Below, piece after piece: positions 37,107 through 47,246 of a stretch of DNA of 64,000 bases; within the stretch, counting starts at the first letter, position 1; every line of letters starts with the position of its first letter. The notes beneath the pieces were generated by a model, which made no database searches, was not told the DNA's origin, and saw only the letters and a list, made by a program, of their open reading frames with translations. This DNA comes from Silvimonas terrae. GTDB taxonomy: Bacteria > Pseudomonadota > Gammaproteobacteria > Burkholderiales > Chitinibacteraceae. The DNA lies in contig NZ_JACHHN010000003.1 in the NCBI RefSeq assembly GCF_014202765.1, forward strand, positions 1 to 64,000, read 5' to 3'. The position numbers and the translations under genes are program-made.

Positions 37107-38396
37107 TCAGATTGAGGGTTGGACCAGCGCATCTGCCGGCGCAGAGCCCGCAGCCGCCAGCGCCACGCCCCCACCGGATAGAAGCAGCTCACGCAAGCGG
37201 GCCACGGCGGCCTCTGCAGAGAAATGCGGGGTGTAGGCAATGGTGCGCTCCCGCAGCAAGGCGGCGTGGTCGGGCTGTTGCATGGTGCGCACCACGGCAC
37301 TGGCAAAATCAGCTTTGCCCTCGGCCACATCGAACGGGGGCGCGGGTTGTTCAGGAAAACCTGCGGCACCATTGGCAGTGGTGATACACCCCAGACCGAC
37401 ACAAAAGTAATCCACCATTTTGATCTTGATGCCGCTGCCCATCAGCACCGGGTTCACCGCAAAACTGCAGTAGCGGGTGACGCTGGACAGATCATCTACC
37501 CGTCCATGCAGAGTCACCCCAGGACCGGCCCCCGCAAATTCACCGCAGACCGCGCCCGCGACATCCAGATGCGCGTCTGGCACGTTGGCGCGCACCACGG
37601 GCCAGACGTGTTCCAGAAACCAGCGCAGCCCATCCACATTGTGATAAGCCCGGGAGCCCAGATAGAAAATCCGGTGAGGTTGGCGTTCATGCCCCGCCTG
37701 GGGGCCAGGCACACGCCCGGCATTGGCCACCACCGGCAAGACGGTGCTTACCCGGGCTGCCGGGGCAAGTGCTGCCAGTTCGGTGGCGTCGTGCGGGTTG
37801 ATGGCAATAATGGCGTCAAACAGGCGGGCTCTGGCCGCCTCCTGCTCCGGCACTATTGCCGGGCGTGGCATGAAACCGTTGGCACGGAACGAGGCACAGC
37901 GCAGGTGAAACACATCGTGCGCAATCAGCACTTTGGTGCGGGCCTGCGGGATGGCGCGCACCGCATCAGCACGGAAAATGGTGTCGACCAGCAATACCGC
38001 CACGGGTTCTGCCGGCAAACCAGTTGGGATACGCGCCAGTTCAGGCTCTGACAAAAACCGCCCGATCCAGGCCACCTTGTCTGTGGCCGTTTTGCGCCCC
38101 TTGAGCCCAAGCCGGTTTTTCACCCAGCGCGCGGCGGCCCCCACGGATAAAGGCAGCAGCCAGCGCCCCACCTGCCGAGCATGCAGATAGCTGACCGTGC
38201 ATGGCACCTCCGGCGCGACCACGGTCCCGGCGACATTCAGCCCCGTGACCACCAGATGCAGCCGGTAACCCAATGCTGCGATGGCCCGCAGAATGGTCAT
38301 ATTGTAGCTCCCCGGTCCATTCTCGCCCGAGCGGGGCAAGGCTTCGCAAACCAGCACGGCCAGGGGAGCCGCATTACGGTGAGGGTGTTCAGTCAC
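37107..38396 (-). CDS. Glycosyltransferase (GT-B, family 4-like)
   Basis: 429 residues. N-terminal LAVLVCEALPRSGENGPGSYN is an unusual variant of the acceptor-domain opening; the second half has RIFYLGSRAYHNVDGLRWFLEHVWP and FAVNPVLMGSGIKIKMVDYF, which match the donor-binding domain of GT4/sugar transferases such as those with the GxGIKxK motif. No membrane helices. It lies upstream of epsL on the same strand and probably serves the same polymer, but it is outside the tight operon. A dyad at 38456-38483 precedes it. Confidence 0.85.
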   Translation of the reverse strand: MTEHPHRNAAPLAVLVCEALPRSGENGPGSYNMTILRAIAALGYRLHLVVTGLNVAGTVVAPEVPCTVSYLHARQVGRWLLPLSVGAAARWVKNRLGLKGRKTATDKVAWIGRFLSEPELARIPTGLPAEPVAVLLVDTIFRADAVRAIPQARTKVLIAHDVFHLRCASFRANGFMPRPAIVPEQEAARARLFDAIIAINPHDATELAALAPAARVSTVLPVVANAGRVPGPQAGHERQPHRIFYLGSRAYHNVDGLRWFLEHVWPVVRANVPDAHLDVAGAVCGEFAGAGPGVTLHGRVDDLSSVTRYCSFAVNPVLMGSGIKIKMVDYFCVGLGCITTANGAAGFPEQPAPPFDVAEGKADFASAVVRTMQQPDHAALLRERTIAYTPHFSAEAAVARLRELLLSGGGVALAAAGSAPADALVQPSI

Positions 38397-38455
38397 GACG
38401 GGCCATCCTGTCTGTAGGCATTGAACTGATTCTCTATCAAGAATCCGCTCAAACG

Positions 38456-38483
38456 CTTTCTATTCATGAATACGAATAGAAAG
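38456..38483. promoter_or_regulatory. Palindrome CTTTCTATTC-N8-GAATAGAAAG
   Basis: Perfect 10-bp arms with an 8-bp spacer, 60 bp upstream of the glycosyltransferase start and 60 bp past the NHL lipoprotein stop. No T run follows. It could be an operator, or a weak hairpin ending the NHL transcript. Confidence 0.45.
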
Positions 38484-38544
38484 ATACAGTCAGAATCAAA
38501 CTGAATGCAATCTCGCTGTGCACTGCAACACGTTTACCGTGCCG

Positions 38545-39945
38545 TTACGGCTGAACCGGGGTGATCTTGCGAATGGTGGCCGCGCTGTAATCAGAGACAT
38601 ACAGATTACCCGCCGCATCCACGGTGATACCGTACGGAAACTGGAATGTGGCCGCTGCGCCTTTGCCATCGGCCACGCCAGAGACCGCACTCGTTCCCGC
38701 CAGCGTGCTGACCGTGCCATCAGGCGTGATCTTGCGGATTTCCCGGTTATTGGTATCCGCCACATAGACGTTGCCATCGGCATCGATCGCGATCCCGTAG
38801 GGTGAGAAAAACTGCGCGGCGGCACCCACCCCATCCGCATTCCCCGTCACGCCGGAACCTGCCAGGGTGGTGACCATCCCATTGGAGGCCACTTTACGGA
38901 TTTTGTTGTTAGTCGTGTCGGCCACATACACCGTGCCATCAACACCCACCGCAATCGCGCCGGGCTCATCAAATGCGGCTGCATTGCCTATGCCATCAGC
39001 ATCTCCCGCCACGCCACGTCCGGCCAGGGTCGTCACCGTGCCATCCGGCATGATTTTGCGGATATTGTGGTTTTCTGTGTCCGCAACATACACGACCCCC
39101 TGGGCGTCAACCGCCACCCCGCCGGGCAAGAAGAATGAGGCGCCCGCCCCCTGACCATCGTTGTTCCCCGCACTGGACCACAATCCAGCCAGCGTGCTGA
39201 CCGTGCCATCGGGCGCAATTTTGCGGATTTCATTATTGTTGGTGTCCGCAACATACATGTAGCCGCCGGCATCCATCGCCACCCCACGCGGGTAGTAAAA
39301 CCCGGCGGTAGCGCCTGGCCCATCCGCATGACCTGACGTACCGGCAATGCCGGCCAGCGCGGACACCGTGTAATCAGCCGCAATTTTGCGGATTTGCTGG
39401 TTACCGAAATCGGCCACATACACCTGACCAGCCGCATCCGCCGCCAGACCGAGGGGATCCGCGAACCGTGCGGCCGGGCCCTGCGCATTCTGGTTACCGG
39501 GCGTGTTGGCCGCGCCAGCGACCGTCTGGACTTGCCCCACCGCGCCGGCACACGTCACGCTGATCGTATTGATGCTGGATACCGCCGCGCCTGAGGCATT
39601 GGTCACCGTACACCACTGAAAACCCGGCGGCTGCGCACCCACGGTCACGGCATACGCCGTAGCAGGCGTTGCAAAAGAAAACGGCCCGTTGGCCGTCAGA
39701 GTCAGCGCGTCTCCACCATTGTTGCGCAAGGTCACCGAAGTCAGCGCGGCCAGTCCACTCAGCGTGCCCCCTATGGTGGGTAACTGTTGCACAACCGGCG
39801 TCGGGGTTGGCGCAGGCGTGGGTGACACACCGGGGGTGTCACTATCAGACGGCGTTGGCGCGGGGTCATTCTGATCATGATTACAAGCAGTCAGTGACAC
39901 CGACAGTGACAAGAGCACCATGCCAATCAAACTGTTTTTATTCAT
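38545..39945 (-). CDS. NHL-repeat lipoprotein (six-bladed propeller)
   Basis: 466 residues. Lipobox LTAC with Cys21, a Pro/Thr-rich linker (about 27-52), an Ig-like segment (55-135, with a CTV...VTCAG pair), then six NHL repeats of about 56 residues, each with the core VYVADTxNxxIRKI. The repeat number suggests one closed six-bladed beta-propeller at the cell surface or in the periplasm. NHL propellers bind proteins or carbohydrates. Its place next to the EPS genes suggests a matrix or envelope role, but this is inference only. Confidence 0.88.
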   Translation of the reverse strand: MNKNSLIGMVLLSLSVSLTACNHDQNDPAPTPSDSDTPGVSPTPAPTPTPVVQQLPTIGGTLSGLAALTSVTLRNNGGDALTLTANGPFSFATPATAYAVTVGAQPPGFQWCTVTNASGAAVSSINTISVTCAGAVGQVQTVAGAANTPGNQNAQGPAARFADPLGLAADAAGQVYVADFGNQQIRKIAADYTVSALAGIAGTSGHADGPGATAGFYYPRGVAMDAGGYMYVADTNNNEIRKIAPDGTVSTLAGLWSSAGNNDGQGAGASFFLPGGVAVDAQGVVYVADTENHNIRKIMPDGTVTTLAGRGVAGDADGIGNAAAFDEPGAIAVGVDGTVYVADTTNNKIRKVASNGMVTTLAGSGVTGNADGVGAAAQFFSPYGIAIDADGNVYVADTNNREIRKITPDGTVSTLAGTSAVSGVADGKGAAATFQFPYGITVDAAGNLYVSDYSAATIRKITPVQP

Positions 39946-40229
39946 GTTTTTCGCAAAATAATGCGCAGCTGACCAAAGGGGACCAGATTACTGTGTGGCA
40001 GACTGGCGCCACAACTGTGAAGACCAACAGGGGCGCTTTTCGCAGATGTCTCGTGATATCAAAAGCCTGCCGGTCGACGCCCATCGTGGCAAGCTGATCA
40101 CGCTCATCTGCGGCAATCCAGCGCAAATGGCTCCCCGCCACCTCACAAACGCAAAGCATGAAAAAACCCCGCCAGGCTTACGCTTGAGCGGGGTTTTCTG
40201 TGGTCATGTGATGACACGACCGGATATTC
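39946..40229. other. Gap between NHL gene and tRNA
   Basis: No gene supported. It contains a terminator (40163-40199) and, near 39946, the likely control region of the NHL lipoprotein. Confidence 0.4.
40163..40199. terminator. Terminator downstream of the tRNA gene
   Basis: AAAAACCCCGC and GCGGGGTTTT arms around an imperfect AGGCTTACGCTTGA loop. On the minus strand it ends in T6 and would terminate the tRNA transcript about 30 bp after its CCA end. Confidence 0.8.
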
Positions 40230-40571
40230 TGGTGGGCCCCCCGGGAGTCGAACCCGGCACCAACGGATTATGCTTACCAGCTACGGCTTTCGCCGCCCCT
40301 TTCGGGTTTGTGGTCTGGACTGTCTCTTGTCTTTACGACCTGCCCGTACAGTCTCTACACGTTCCCGCCACACAGCTTGCGGGCTTCGCTCGGGATTACC
40401 ACGGCGTCGAGGTGATCGATACCAGAGGCTTCCCCGAATTTGAGCAGTTCTACCAGAGGGCAGAGCTAACTTGCCCCAAGGCAACCCATACAACGTCATC
40501 CATACCTTGCAGGCTACAGGAAAGACGCTTTGTTAAGTCCGCTGCTCTAACCAGGCATGAGCTAGAGGCCC
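40230..40571 (-). tRNA. tRNA-Ile2 (CAU) gene interrupted by a group I intron
   Basis: Exon 1 (40571-40536, 36 nt) gives acceptor strand GGGCCTC, D arm GCTC...GAGC with an 11-nt loop, anticodon stem GCGGA and CU. Exon 2 (40272-40230, 43 nt) gives CAUAA, stem TCCGT, T arm CCGGG-TTCGACT-CCCGG, GGGGCCC, A and an encoded CCA. Joined, the anticodon loop is CUCAUAA, anticodon CAU. The GGGCC acceptor and loop fit the isoleucine tRNA whose C34 is converted to lysidine by TilS; elongator Met is the alternative. It lies 46 bp after rpoD. Confidence 0.9.
40273..40535 (-). other. Group I intron (IC3-like) in tRNA(CAU)
   Basis: 263 nt, no ORF. On the minus strand the conserved core elements occur in order: P (AAATTCGGGGAAGCC), Q (GGTAATCCCGAGCGAAGCCC), R (GTGTAGAGACTGTACGGGC) and S (AAGACAAGAGACAGTCC). 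P4 pairs TTCGGG with CCCGAG, P7 pairs GACTGT with ACAGTC, and GAAA-capped hairpins close the 3' end. The exon before it ends in U and the intron ends in G, as group I splicing requires. The pattern is very like cyanobacterial tRNA-Leu introns. I could not fix the P1/guide pairing with confidence. Confidence 0.92.
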
Positions 40572-40572
40572 A

Positions 40573-40609
40573 TATCAAACAAACTCCCGGTCAGTGACCC
40601 GACCGGGAG
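40573..40609 (-). terminator. Terminator-like hairpin between rpoD and the tRNA
   Basis: CTCCCGGTC and GACCGGGAG pair perfectly; on the minus strand TTTGTTTG follows. It sits between the rpoD stop and the first tRNA base, leaving almost no room for a separate promoter. Confidence 0.65.
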
Positions 40610-40617
40610 GCGTGATA

Positions 40618-42570
<1,953 letters not shown>

Positions 42571-42719
42571 GACTCGTGAGACTCAGAAAGATTCGGAAAA
42601 ACCGAGGATTATATCAGATAACCCTCTGATCCACATGGGAACAGAAGATTCATTTTACAATTGTTCCAGTCTGTACATTTCAGACCGGACTTATTGCGCA
42701 AGAATAGATGCGCAACATG

Positions 42720-44675
42720 TCAGTTAGCCGATGAGCGGGACTGGATCAACAAGGTCATATATTCCTGCCTTTCAGCATCGGAGAGCCCGCCATGGGCCTG
42801 CCTGTGTTCCAGTTCTGCCTTTCGGTTCAGTGTAGCCGCGCGCACCAGACTTTGCCCGGCCGCCACAAGCGAATTTGCAAACTCCGACTGACGCTCTTCC
42901 GGCGGCCAGCGGTCAAATTTTTCAGCACCCCTGGCGGCCAGCGCTGCCAACCGCGTGTAGTACTCGGATTCACGCCACAACTCCAGCAATTGCGAAGAGT
43001 TCATGCGTGCCCCGTGTTGCCGGGCCGACTTCAGGACATCAAGCAACAGATCGTCGCCATTGTCCGGCCAGGTTAACCAGACTGGCTCTACACCCGTCGC
43101 CAGTACCGGCTCATACAACACCAGTTGCAACAGACCCTGCACCATGTCGGGCTGCACCCGCGGCGGCAAAAACGGACGTTCGTCCTCATCGTTGCGCCAC
43201 TTGCCACCCGACTTGCGCTTACCCTTCCAGCCACCTTCACTACGACGCTGAAACCGGCGTTGCCCTTGCTGCATAGCGCCGCCGTCCTGCTCATAATCCT
43301 GCACCGGTTGCCAACCCTCTTCTTGAGGCATGGGCGCGTAGCCCGGCGGTGGTGCGTAAGAATGATGATCTTGTGCAGTGTTGCCACTGCCACCCTGCCC
43401 TGTACTCAATATGGGTTCAAGTTCCGAGAGTTCCAGTTGGCATAATTGCGCCAGCCGTTTCTTGACCATGAGCGCATAAGCCGGCGCATGCACCTTGGCC
43501 AGCAAAGGCTTGGCCAGATGAACCAGTTTGGCACGCCCTTCCTCGGTGTCCAGTTCAACTTGTGCGGAAAGTTCGCGAAGCAGAAACTGCGCCAGCGGTA
43601 CAGCATCCTGGCTCACAACTTCTTCAAAGCGCTCACGCCCGAACTCCTGCACATAGCTGTCCGGATCGTGCTCTTCCGGCAAAAACAGGAAGGCCAGCCG
43701 TTTGCCATCGACCAGGTACTCCAGACTGTTTTCCAGCGCACGCCACGCCGCCTTGCGGCCGGCTTTGTCACCGTCAAAACAGAACACCACTTCATCGGCA
43801 AGCTTAAGCAGTTTTTGCACATGATGCGGCGTACATGCCGTACCCAGCGTTGCCACGGCATATTCCACGCCGTGCTGCGCCAGCATCACCACATCCATAT
43901 AGCCTTCAACCACCATCACCCGGCCATTGGCACGAATGGCGGCACGCGCCTGCGTCAGGCCATACAGCTCCCGCCCTTTCTCAAACACCGGGGTTTCCGG
44001 ACTGTTCAGATACTTGGGCTTGGCGTCGCCCATAACCCGGCCGCCAAAACCAATCACCGAACCACGCTGATTGAGGATCGGGAACATCACCCGGTCCCGA
44101 AAGCGGTCATAGCGGCGATGCGATTCTTCGTCATCCCCCACCAGACCGGCTTCGGCCAGCAGCTTGTTCCAGTCGTAGTCTTCAAATACCTGCTTGAGCG
44201 CCTGCCCGGCCGGAGCGTAACCCAAACCAAAGTGCGCCGCGGTTTTGCCATCCAGCCCGCGCCCTTTCAGGTAGGCAATGGCTTGCGGCGCGCTTTTGAG
44301 TTGCTGGCGGTAATAATCACCAGCCGCCTTGAGCACGTCATAAATACCCGGCTCGGCCTTGGGCTCATTGGGCGCGGCTTCTTCCGGCACTTGCAAACCC
44401 ACGGATTCTGCCAGTTTGCGTATGGCTTCCGGAAAACTCAGCCCTTCGTATTCCATGACAAAATTCACCGCCGAACCGTGCGCACCGCAGCCAAAGCAGT
44501 GATAAAACTGCTTGGTCGGGCTGACCGTGAACGAGGGTGATTTTTCTTTGTGGAACGGGCAGCAGGCAGAGTAATTCTGCCCGGCCTTTTTCAACGGCAA
44601 GTAGCGTTCAACCACGTCGACCACGTCAACGCGATTGAGCAGATCCTGAATGAAGGAGTCCGGAATACGAGCCAT
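42720..44675 (-). CDS. dnaG: DNA primase DnaG
   Basis: 651 residues. The CHC2 zinc ribbon (about 39-66: CCPFHKEKSPSF...FYHCFGCGAHG), the RNA polymerase core, the TOPRIM domain with VEGYMDVVMLAQHG (about 262-275) and CFDGDKAGRKAA, and a C-terminal helicase-binding domain after a Gly/Gln/Arg-rich linker (about 425-495). It makes RNA primers at the replication fork together with DnaB. It lies between yqeY and rpoD as part of the classic operon. Confidence 0.98.
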   Translation of the reverse strand: MARIPDSFIQDLLNRVDVVDVVERYLPLKKAGQNYSACCPFHKEKSPSFTVSPTKQFYHCFGCGAHGSAVNFVMEYEGLSFPEAIRKLAESVGLQVPEEAAPNEPKAEPGIYDVLKAAGDYYRQQLKSAPQAIAYLKGRGLDGKTAAHFGLGYAPAGQALKQVFEDYDWNKLLAEAGLVGDDEESHRRYDRFRDRVMFPILNQRGSVIGFGGRVMGDAKPKYLNSPETPVFEKGRELYGLTQARAAIRANGRVMVVEGYMDVVMLAQHGVEYAVATLGTACTPHHVQKLLKLADEVVFCFDGDKAGRKAAWRALENSLEYLVDGKRLAFLFLPEEHDPDSYVQEFGRERFEEVVSQDAVPLAQFLLRELSAQVELDTEEGRAKLVHLAKPLLAKVHAPAYALMVKKRLAQLCQLELSELEPILSTGQGGSGNTAQDHHSYAPPPGYAPMPQEEGWQPVQDYEQDGGAMQQGQRRFQRRSEGGWKGKRKSGGKWRNDEDERPFLPPRVQPDMVQGLLQLVLYEPVLATGVEPVWLTWPDNGDDLLLDVLKSARQHGARMNSSQLLELWRESEYYTRLAALAARGAEKFDRWPPEERQSEFANSLVAAGQSLVRAATLNRKAELEHRQAHGGLSDAERQEYMTLLIQSRSSAN

Positions 44676-44745
44676 CGGCGCGCCAGAACGGGCACACAGA
44701 CGCCATCAAAACCAGACCTTGATCGACGCGAGTGCCCTTCCTGCC

Positions 44746-45186
44746 TTATTGCATGCCAGCCTTCACGAGCTTGCTGACTTCGGCCATGTCGGCCTTGCCG
44801 GCAAGCTGCGCCTTCAGGTCCGCCATGATCTTGCCCATGGCGGCCGGCGTCTTGCCGTGAGCGGCAATCGCGGCATTGACCGCAGCGGCCACTTCTTCGT
44901 CAGACAGGCGTGCCGGCAGATAGTCGGTCAGCACGGCAACTTCAAACTTTTCTTTGTCGGCCAGATCCTGGCGCTGCGCGGCTTCGAATTGAGTAATGCT
45001 GTCTTTGCGTTGCTTGAGCATTTTTTCGATGATGGCGGCAATGGCGGCGTCATCCAGTTCGATGCGCTCATCCACCTCGCGCTGCTTCATGGCAGCCAGC
45101 AACAGGCGGATCGTCCCAAGACGCTCCGTCTGCTTCTCTTTCATCGCCGTCTTCATGTCTTCGGTAATACGTGCCTTGAGGCTCAT
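44746..45186 (-). CDS. GatB/YqeY domain protein
   Basis: 146 residues from the ATG at 45186 (MSLKARITEDMKTAMKEK), with AAGGAAA upstream. The whole protein is a YqeY domain, the tail module of the GatB amidotransferase subunit, with EKMLKQRKDSITQFEAAQRQDLADKE in the middle. YqeY proteins are commonly encoded between rpsU and dnaG. A role in tRNA-dependent amidation is suggested by homology only. Confidence 0.92.
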   Translation of the reverse strand: MSLKARITEDMKTAMKEKQTERLGTIRLLLAAMKQREVDERIELDDAAIAAIIEKMLKQRKDSITQFEAAQRQDLADKEKFEVAVLTDYLPARLSDEEVAAAVNAAIAAHGKTPAAMGKIMADLKAQLAGKADMAEVSKLVKAGMQ

Positions 45187-45238
45187 GCTGTTTCCTTTTT
45201 GATCTGAAGGTGTCGCCGCGAACGACACAAAGACGGAA

Positions 45239-45258
45239 AGGCCGCACGTGTGCGGCCT
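45239..45258 (-). terminator. Hairpin between rpsU and yqeY
   Basis: AGGCCGCAC and GTGCGGCCT arms with a two-base centre; only a weak T-rich tail (TTCCGTCTTTG) follows on the minus strand. It resembles the partial terminator that reduces dnaG expression relative to rpsU in E. coli. Confidence 0.55.
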
Positions 45259-45282
45259 CTCAATATTCGATTGCGACCCGGC

Positions 45283-45495
45283 TTAGTACAGCTTCGGGGG
45301 CAGTTGCTGGCTGCGCAGGCGCTTGTAGTGGCGCTTCACAGCAGCGGCAAGCTTGCGCTTACGCTCAGCAGTTGGCTTCTCGTAGAATTCACGGGAGCGC
45401 AGTTCGGTCAGCAGACCGGTTTTTTCAACAGAGCGCTTGAAGCGACGCATTGCCACTTCAAAGGGCTCGTTCTCTTTAACGCGTACAGAAGGCAT
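45283..45495 (-). CDS. rpsU: 30S ribosomal protein S21
   Basis: 70 residues: [20 protein letters not shown], then [23 protein letters not shown] and a very basic tail ending PPKLY. It has the length and sequence expected for S21, which helps the small subunit bind mRNA. It is the first gene of the macromolecular-synthesis operon and is divergent from tsaD. Confidence 0.98.
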   Translation of the reverse strand: MPSVRVKENEPFEVAMRRFKRSVEKTGLLTELRSREFYEKPTAERKRKLAAAVKRHYKRLRSQQLPPKLY

Positions 45496-45653
45496 CGAGC
45501 AGAAATCCTGTTTGTTTAGGGCTATTGCCCGGAAGAAAGCTGGCGATTATCCACCACCTGAAAACAAATGTCAAAACCCAACGCTTTGCGGGTGTGGCGT
45601 GAACAGGTACGATAACGTCCTTAATCCAAGAGTTTAGGTCACAGGGCGGCAAG

Positions 45654-46670
45654 ATGCTGGTGTTGGGTATTGAATCTTCATGCGATGAAACCGGGGTTGC
45701 GCTGTTTGATACAGAGCGCGGTCTTTTGGCACATCGCCTGCATTCGCAAATTGCCATGCATACCGAATATGGTGGTGTCGTGCCAGAACTGGCCTCGCGC
45801 GATCATATTCGCCGCGTACTACCGCTGACCGAGGCGTGTATGGCAGAAGCCGGGCTCACACTGGCAAATATTGACGCCGTTGCCTACACCGCCGGCCCAG
45901 GTCTGGCCGGCGCCTTGCTGGTGGGTGCCAGTGTAGCCAATGCCCTTGGCTTTGCGTTGCAAAAACCGGTGATTGATGTGCATCACCTGGAAGGCCATCT
46001 GCTGTCGCCGCTGCTGTCTGAACCGCGTCCGCAATTTCCGTTCATCGCCTTACTGGTGTCTGGCGGTCATACCCAGCTGATGGCAGTGCGTGGCATTGGC
46101 CAGTATGAATTGCTGGGTGAAACAGTCGATGACGCGGCCGGCGAAGCCTTTGATAAATCCGCCAAATTGCTGGGCCTGGGTTATCCAGGCGGGCCCGCCC
46201 TTTCAAAACTGGCCGATCAGGGCGATGCGACGCGCTTCAAACTGCCGCGCCCCATGTTGCATTCTGGCGATCTGGACTTCAGCTTTTCTGGCTTGAAAAC
46301 GGCCGTACTCAATCTGGTGAAACAGCAAGCTGAACTGGATGAAAAAACCGTGGCCGACATTTGCGCGGCGTTCCAGGAAGCCATGGTAGAAGTCCTGCTG
46401 AAAAAATGTGTGGCCGCACTCAAGCAAACCGGCATGCAGCGCCTCGTGATTGCTGGCGGCGTAGGTGCCAACAAGCAGTTGCGCAATGCGCTGGACGATG
46501 CGGCAAAGCGCCACCGATTCGAGGTGTTTTACCCGCCGCTGGCCTTGTGTACCGACAACGGGGCGATGATTGCGTTTGCGGGGGCCATGCGGCTCAAGTT
46601 TGCCGCGCACAGTTACAGCTATAACGCGCGTCCGCGCTGGGATTTGGCCAGCTTGCCGGCCGTGGCCTGA
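45654..46670 (+). CDS. tsaD: tRNA N6-adenosine threonylcarbamoyltransferase TsaD
   Basis: 338 residues of the Kae1/TsaD family, beginning [17 protein letters not shown]. Metal-binding histidines lie in [12 protein letters not shown] (about 109-120), and VSGGHTQLM and GVGANKQLR are ASKHA nucleotide-binding motifs. With TsaB and TsaE it installs t6A37 on ANN-reading tRNAs. It is divergent from rpsU, the usual arrangement in proteobacteria. One target of this modification would be the CAU tRNA encoded nearby. Confidence 0.98.
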   Translation: MLVLGIESSCDETGVALFDTERGLLAHRLHSQIAMHTEYGGVVPELASRDHIRRVLPLTEACMAEAGLTLANIDAVAYTAGPGLAGALLVGASVANALGFALQKPVIDVHHLEGHLLSPLLSEPRPQFPFIALLVSGGHTQLMAVRGIGQYELLGETVDDAAGEAFDKSAKLLGLGYPGGPALSKLADQGDATRFKLPRPMLHSGDLDFSFSGLKTAVLNLVKQQAELDEKTVADICAAFQEAMVEVLLKKCVAALKQTGMQRLVIAGGVGANKQLRNALDDAAKRHRFEVFYPPLALCTDNGAMIAFAGAMRLKFAAHSYSYNARPRWDLASLPAVA

Positions 46671-46691
46671 TCGCTTTCTGGCATCAGCCAT

Positions 46692-46731
46692 AAAAAAACG
46701 CCGCAGTCTGAACGACCAGCGGCGTTTTTTT
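46692..46731. terminator. Bidirectional terminator after tsaD
   Basis: AAAAAAACGCCGC and GCGGCGTTTTTTT arms with a 14-base loop, between tsaD and the convergent acetyltransferase gene. Confidence 0.85.
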
Positions 46732-46775
46732 ATAGATGATGCAGCGAGGCGCGCGGCGACCAGGTTAAATCAGGG

Positions 46776-47246
46776 TTACTGCAATGACTTGCGCATCAAG
46801 GCGCGAGGCAAGTGACTTCCCCCAGCCTCAACCACCTGCTGTTCCACCACTTCATAGCCCCGACGGGCAAAGAAGCGCTGCGCCGTGACGCTGGCATGCG
46901 TTTCCAGTTGCGACATTCCCAGATTGCGCGCGGTGCGTTCCAGTTCGCGCAGGAGTTGTGTGGCAACGCCGTTGTTGGCCGCAGCGGGCGCAACGTACAA
47001 CCAATCGACCAGATTGTCTTGCGGCACCAACAGGATAAAACCGAGCACCGTCTCGTTTTCTACGGCTTTCCAGCCAAATTGCGTGGCCAGTTTCTGCCGC
47101 CAGTCTTCGGCATTATTGAGCGCCAGATCAACCCACGCCCGGCGTTGTTCCGGCGTGTAATCGGCGGCAGCCAGCACAGACACCGAGGCAAAAAAGCAGG
47201 CCTGCAGAGCGGTCAGATCATCGGCGCTGGTACGCACCAGTTTCAT
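46776..47246 (-). CDS. GNAT-family N-acetyltransferase
   Basis: 156 residues with the GNAT fold: TVLGFILLVPQDNLVDWLYVAPAAANNGVATQLLRELE, where NNGVATQL (about 91-98) is the acetyl-CoA-binding Q/RxxGxG/A loop in a variant form, and FFARRGYEVVEQQ is motif B. The substrate is unknown. Its start overlaps the stop of the FAH gene by 4 bp, so the two form a unit. Confidence 0.85.
   Translation of the reverse strand: MKLVRTSADDLTALQACFFASVSVLAAADYTPEQRRAWVDLALNNAEDWRQKLATQFGWKAVENETVLGFILLVPQDNLVDWLYVAPAAANNGVATQLLRELERTARNLGMSQLETHASVTAQRFFARRGYEVVEQQVVEAGGSHLPRALMRKSLQ

Noticed and set aside
36836-37402. Minus-strand frame of 188 codons before epsL
   Set aside because: Mostly a shadow of the glycosyltransferase at 37107-38396, with no domain of its own.
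40281-40499. Protein or homing endonuclease gene within the tRNA intron
   Set aside because: The 72-codon frame overlaps conserved ribozyme core segments and has no LAGLIDADG, GIY-YIG or HNH motif.
40536-40571. tRNA-Leu(UAA) interpretation from GGACTTAA
   Set aside because: The 3' exon pairs only as a CAU tRNA and the intron then ends in G; Leu tRNAs also need a long variable arm, absent here.
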